The notes under the pieces are model-generated. The model ran no database searches. It was not told where the DNA came from and was given only the letters and a program-made list of their open reading frames with translations. Shown here one piece after another: positions 7,014-7,130 of a stretch of DNA of 7,130 nt (position 1 is the stretch's first letter; each line of letters starts with the position of its first letter). Made by a program: the position numbers and the translations under genes. Source of the stretch: Arthrobacter sp. (GTDB taxonomy: Bacteria > Actinomycetota > Actinomycetes > Actinomycetales > Micrococcaceae). The stretch is from the NCBI GenBank assembly GCA_025464545.1, contig JAODMA010000207.1, forward strand, positions 1 to 7,130, read 5' to 3'.

Positions 7014-7130
7014 TCATGCGGTGGTAGGGAGGCTGTCGGTTTTGAAGTATTGGTTGCGGCGGGGCCGTTGGCGCGGGTCGAGGTGTGGTGGCGGGATGAA
7101 CAACGGAATCCCGGTCCGGAGATGGATGGT
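7014..7130 (-). CDS. C-terminal end of a DUF222/HNH endonuclease-type protein, 5' partial
   Basis: On the minus strand the frame is open from the window edge at 7130 to a TGA at 7016-7014, giving 38 residues; the rest of the gene lies to the right of the window. The segment contains RTGIPLFIPPPHLDP followed by RQRPRRNQYF. This matches my memory of the C terminus of actinobacterial DUF222 proteins with a downstream HNH nuclease domain, in which a 'tG.P.F.PP..iDP.q.PRRN' sequence follows the HNH region. Codons are strongly G/C-ending in this frame, supporting real coding. The catalytic HNH residues are outside the window, so activity cannot be judged. These genes are often multicopy and scattered in Micrococcales genomes, and the convergent orientation suggests no functional link with the kinase operon. 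Only a short tail is visible, so the family call is moderate. Confidence 0.65.
   Translation of the reverse strand, partial: TIHLRTGIPLFIPPPHLDPRQRPRRNQYFKTDSLPTTA

Noticed and set aside
6990..7021. The direct repeat CATGCGG at 6990-6996 and 7015-7021 as a possible attachment site or target duplication
   Set aside because: Seven bases in GC-rich DNA is weak, there is no integrase, transposase or terminal inverted repeat nearby, and the first copy is mostly the hairpin loop.
1..7130. WXG100/LXG substrates, tRNA genes, CRISPR repeats or insertion sequences
   Set aside because: I looked for a short WXG-containing helical frame, cloverleaf-like segments, regularly spaced repeats and transposase motifs and found none that could be supported.

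Overview
This is a high-GC window whose coding frames use mostly G or C at third codon positions, as in Actinomycetota. The tail of a DUF222/HNH-endonuclease-type protein at the right edge is a family present in many copies in Micrococcales such as Arthrobacter, Micrococcus and Kocuria. A Micrococcales-like host is therefore my inference; nothing here fixes the genus.

Layout. (1) Positions 1-495, + strand: the 3' end of a gene that resembles the C-terminal half of a type I periplasmic (branched-chain amino-acid type) binding protein. (2) Positions 557-4876, + strand: a 1439-residue membrane ATPase of the FtsK/SpoIIIE superfamily. It has an N-terminal beta-grasp-like segment, an FHA domain, two membrane helices and three RecA-like ATPase modules, which is the plan of EssC/EccC motors of type VII secretion. 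The middle ATPase module has a damaged Walker A (Lys to Thr) and a Walker B without the catalytic Glu. (3) Positions 4956-6932, + strand: a transmembrane Ser/Thr protein kinase with a complete PknB-like catalytic domain, one membrane helix and a roughly 270-residue non-PASTA outer domain with four cysteines. (4) Positions 7014-7130, - strand: the last 38 codons of the DUF222/HNH-type gene, convergent with the kinase. A strong 14-bp-arm hairpin at 6977-7010 separates the two.

The three + strand genes are separated by gaps of 61 and 79 bases and probably form the end of an operon. Short inverted repeats sit at or just after the stop codons of the first two genes, so partial termination or transcript processing between genes is possible. 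The hairpin after the kinase marks the likely operon end.

Working model (inference): the kinase senses something outside the cell through its Cys-containing domain, perhaps together with the binding-protein-like product. It then produces phosphothreonines that the FHA domain of the motor can read, so activity of an EssC-like translocase would be gated by phosphorylation. No WXG100 substrate, EccB/D/E, mycosin, PP2C phosphatase or separate FHA protein is visible, so assignment to type VII secretion rests on the motor alone. No tRNA, rRNA, CRISPR array, insertion sequence or origin was recognised.
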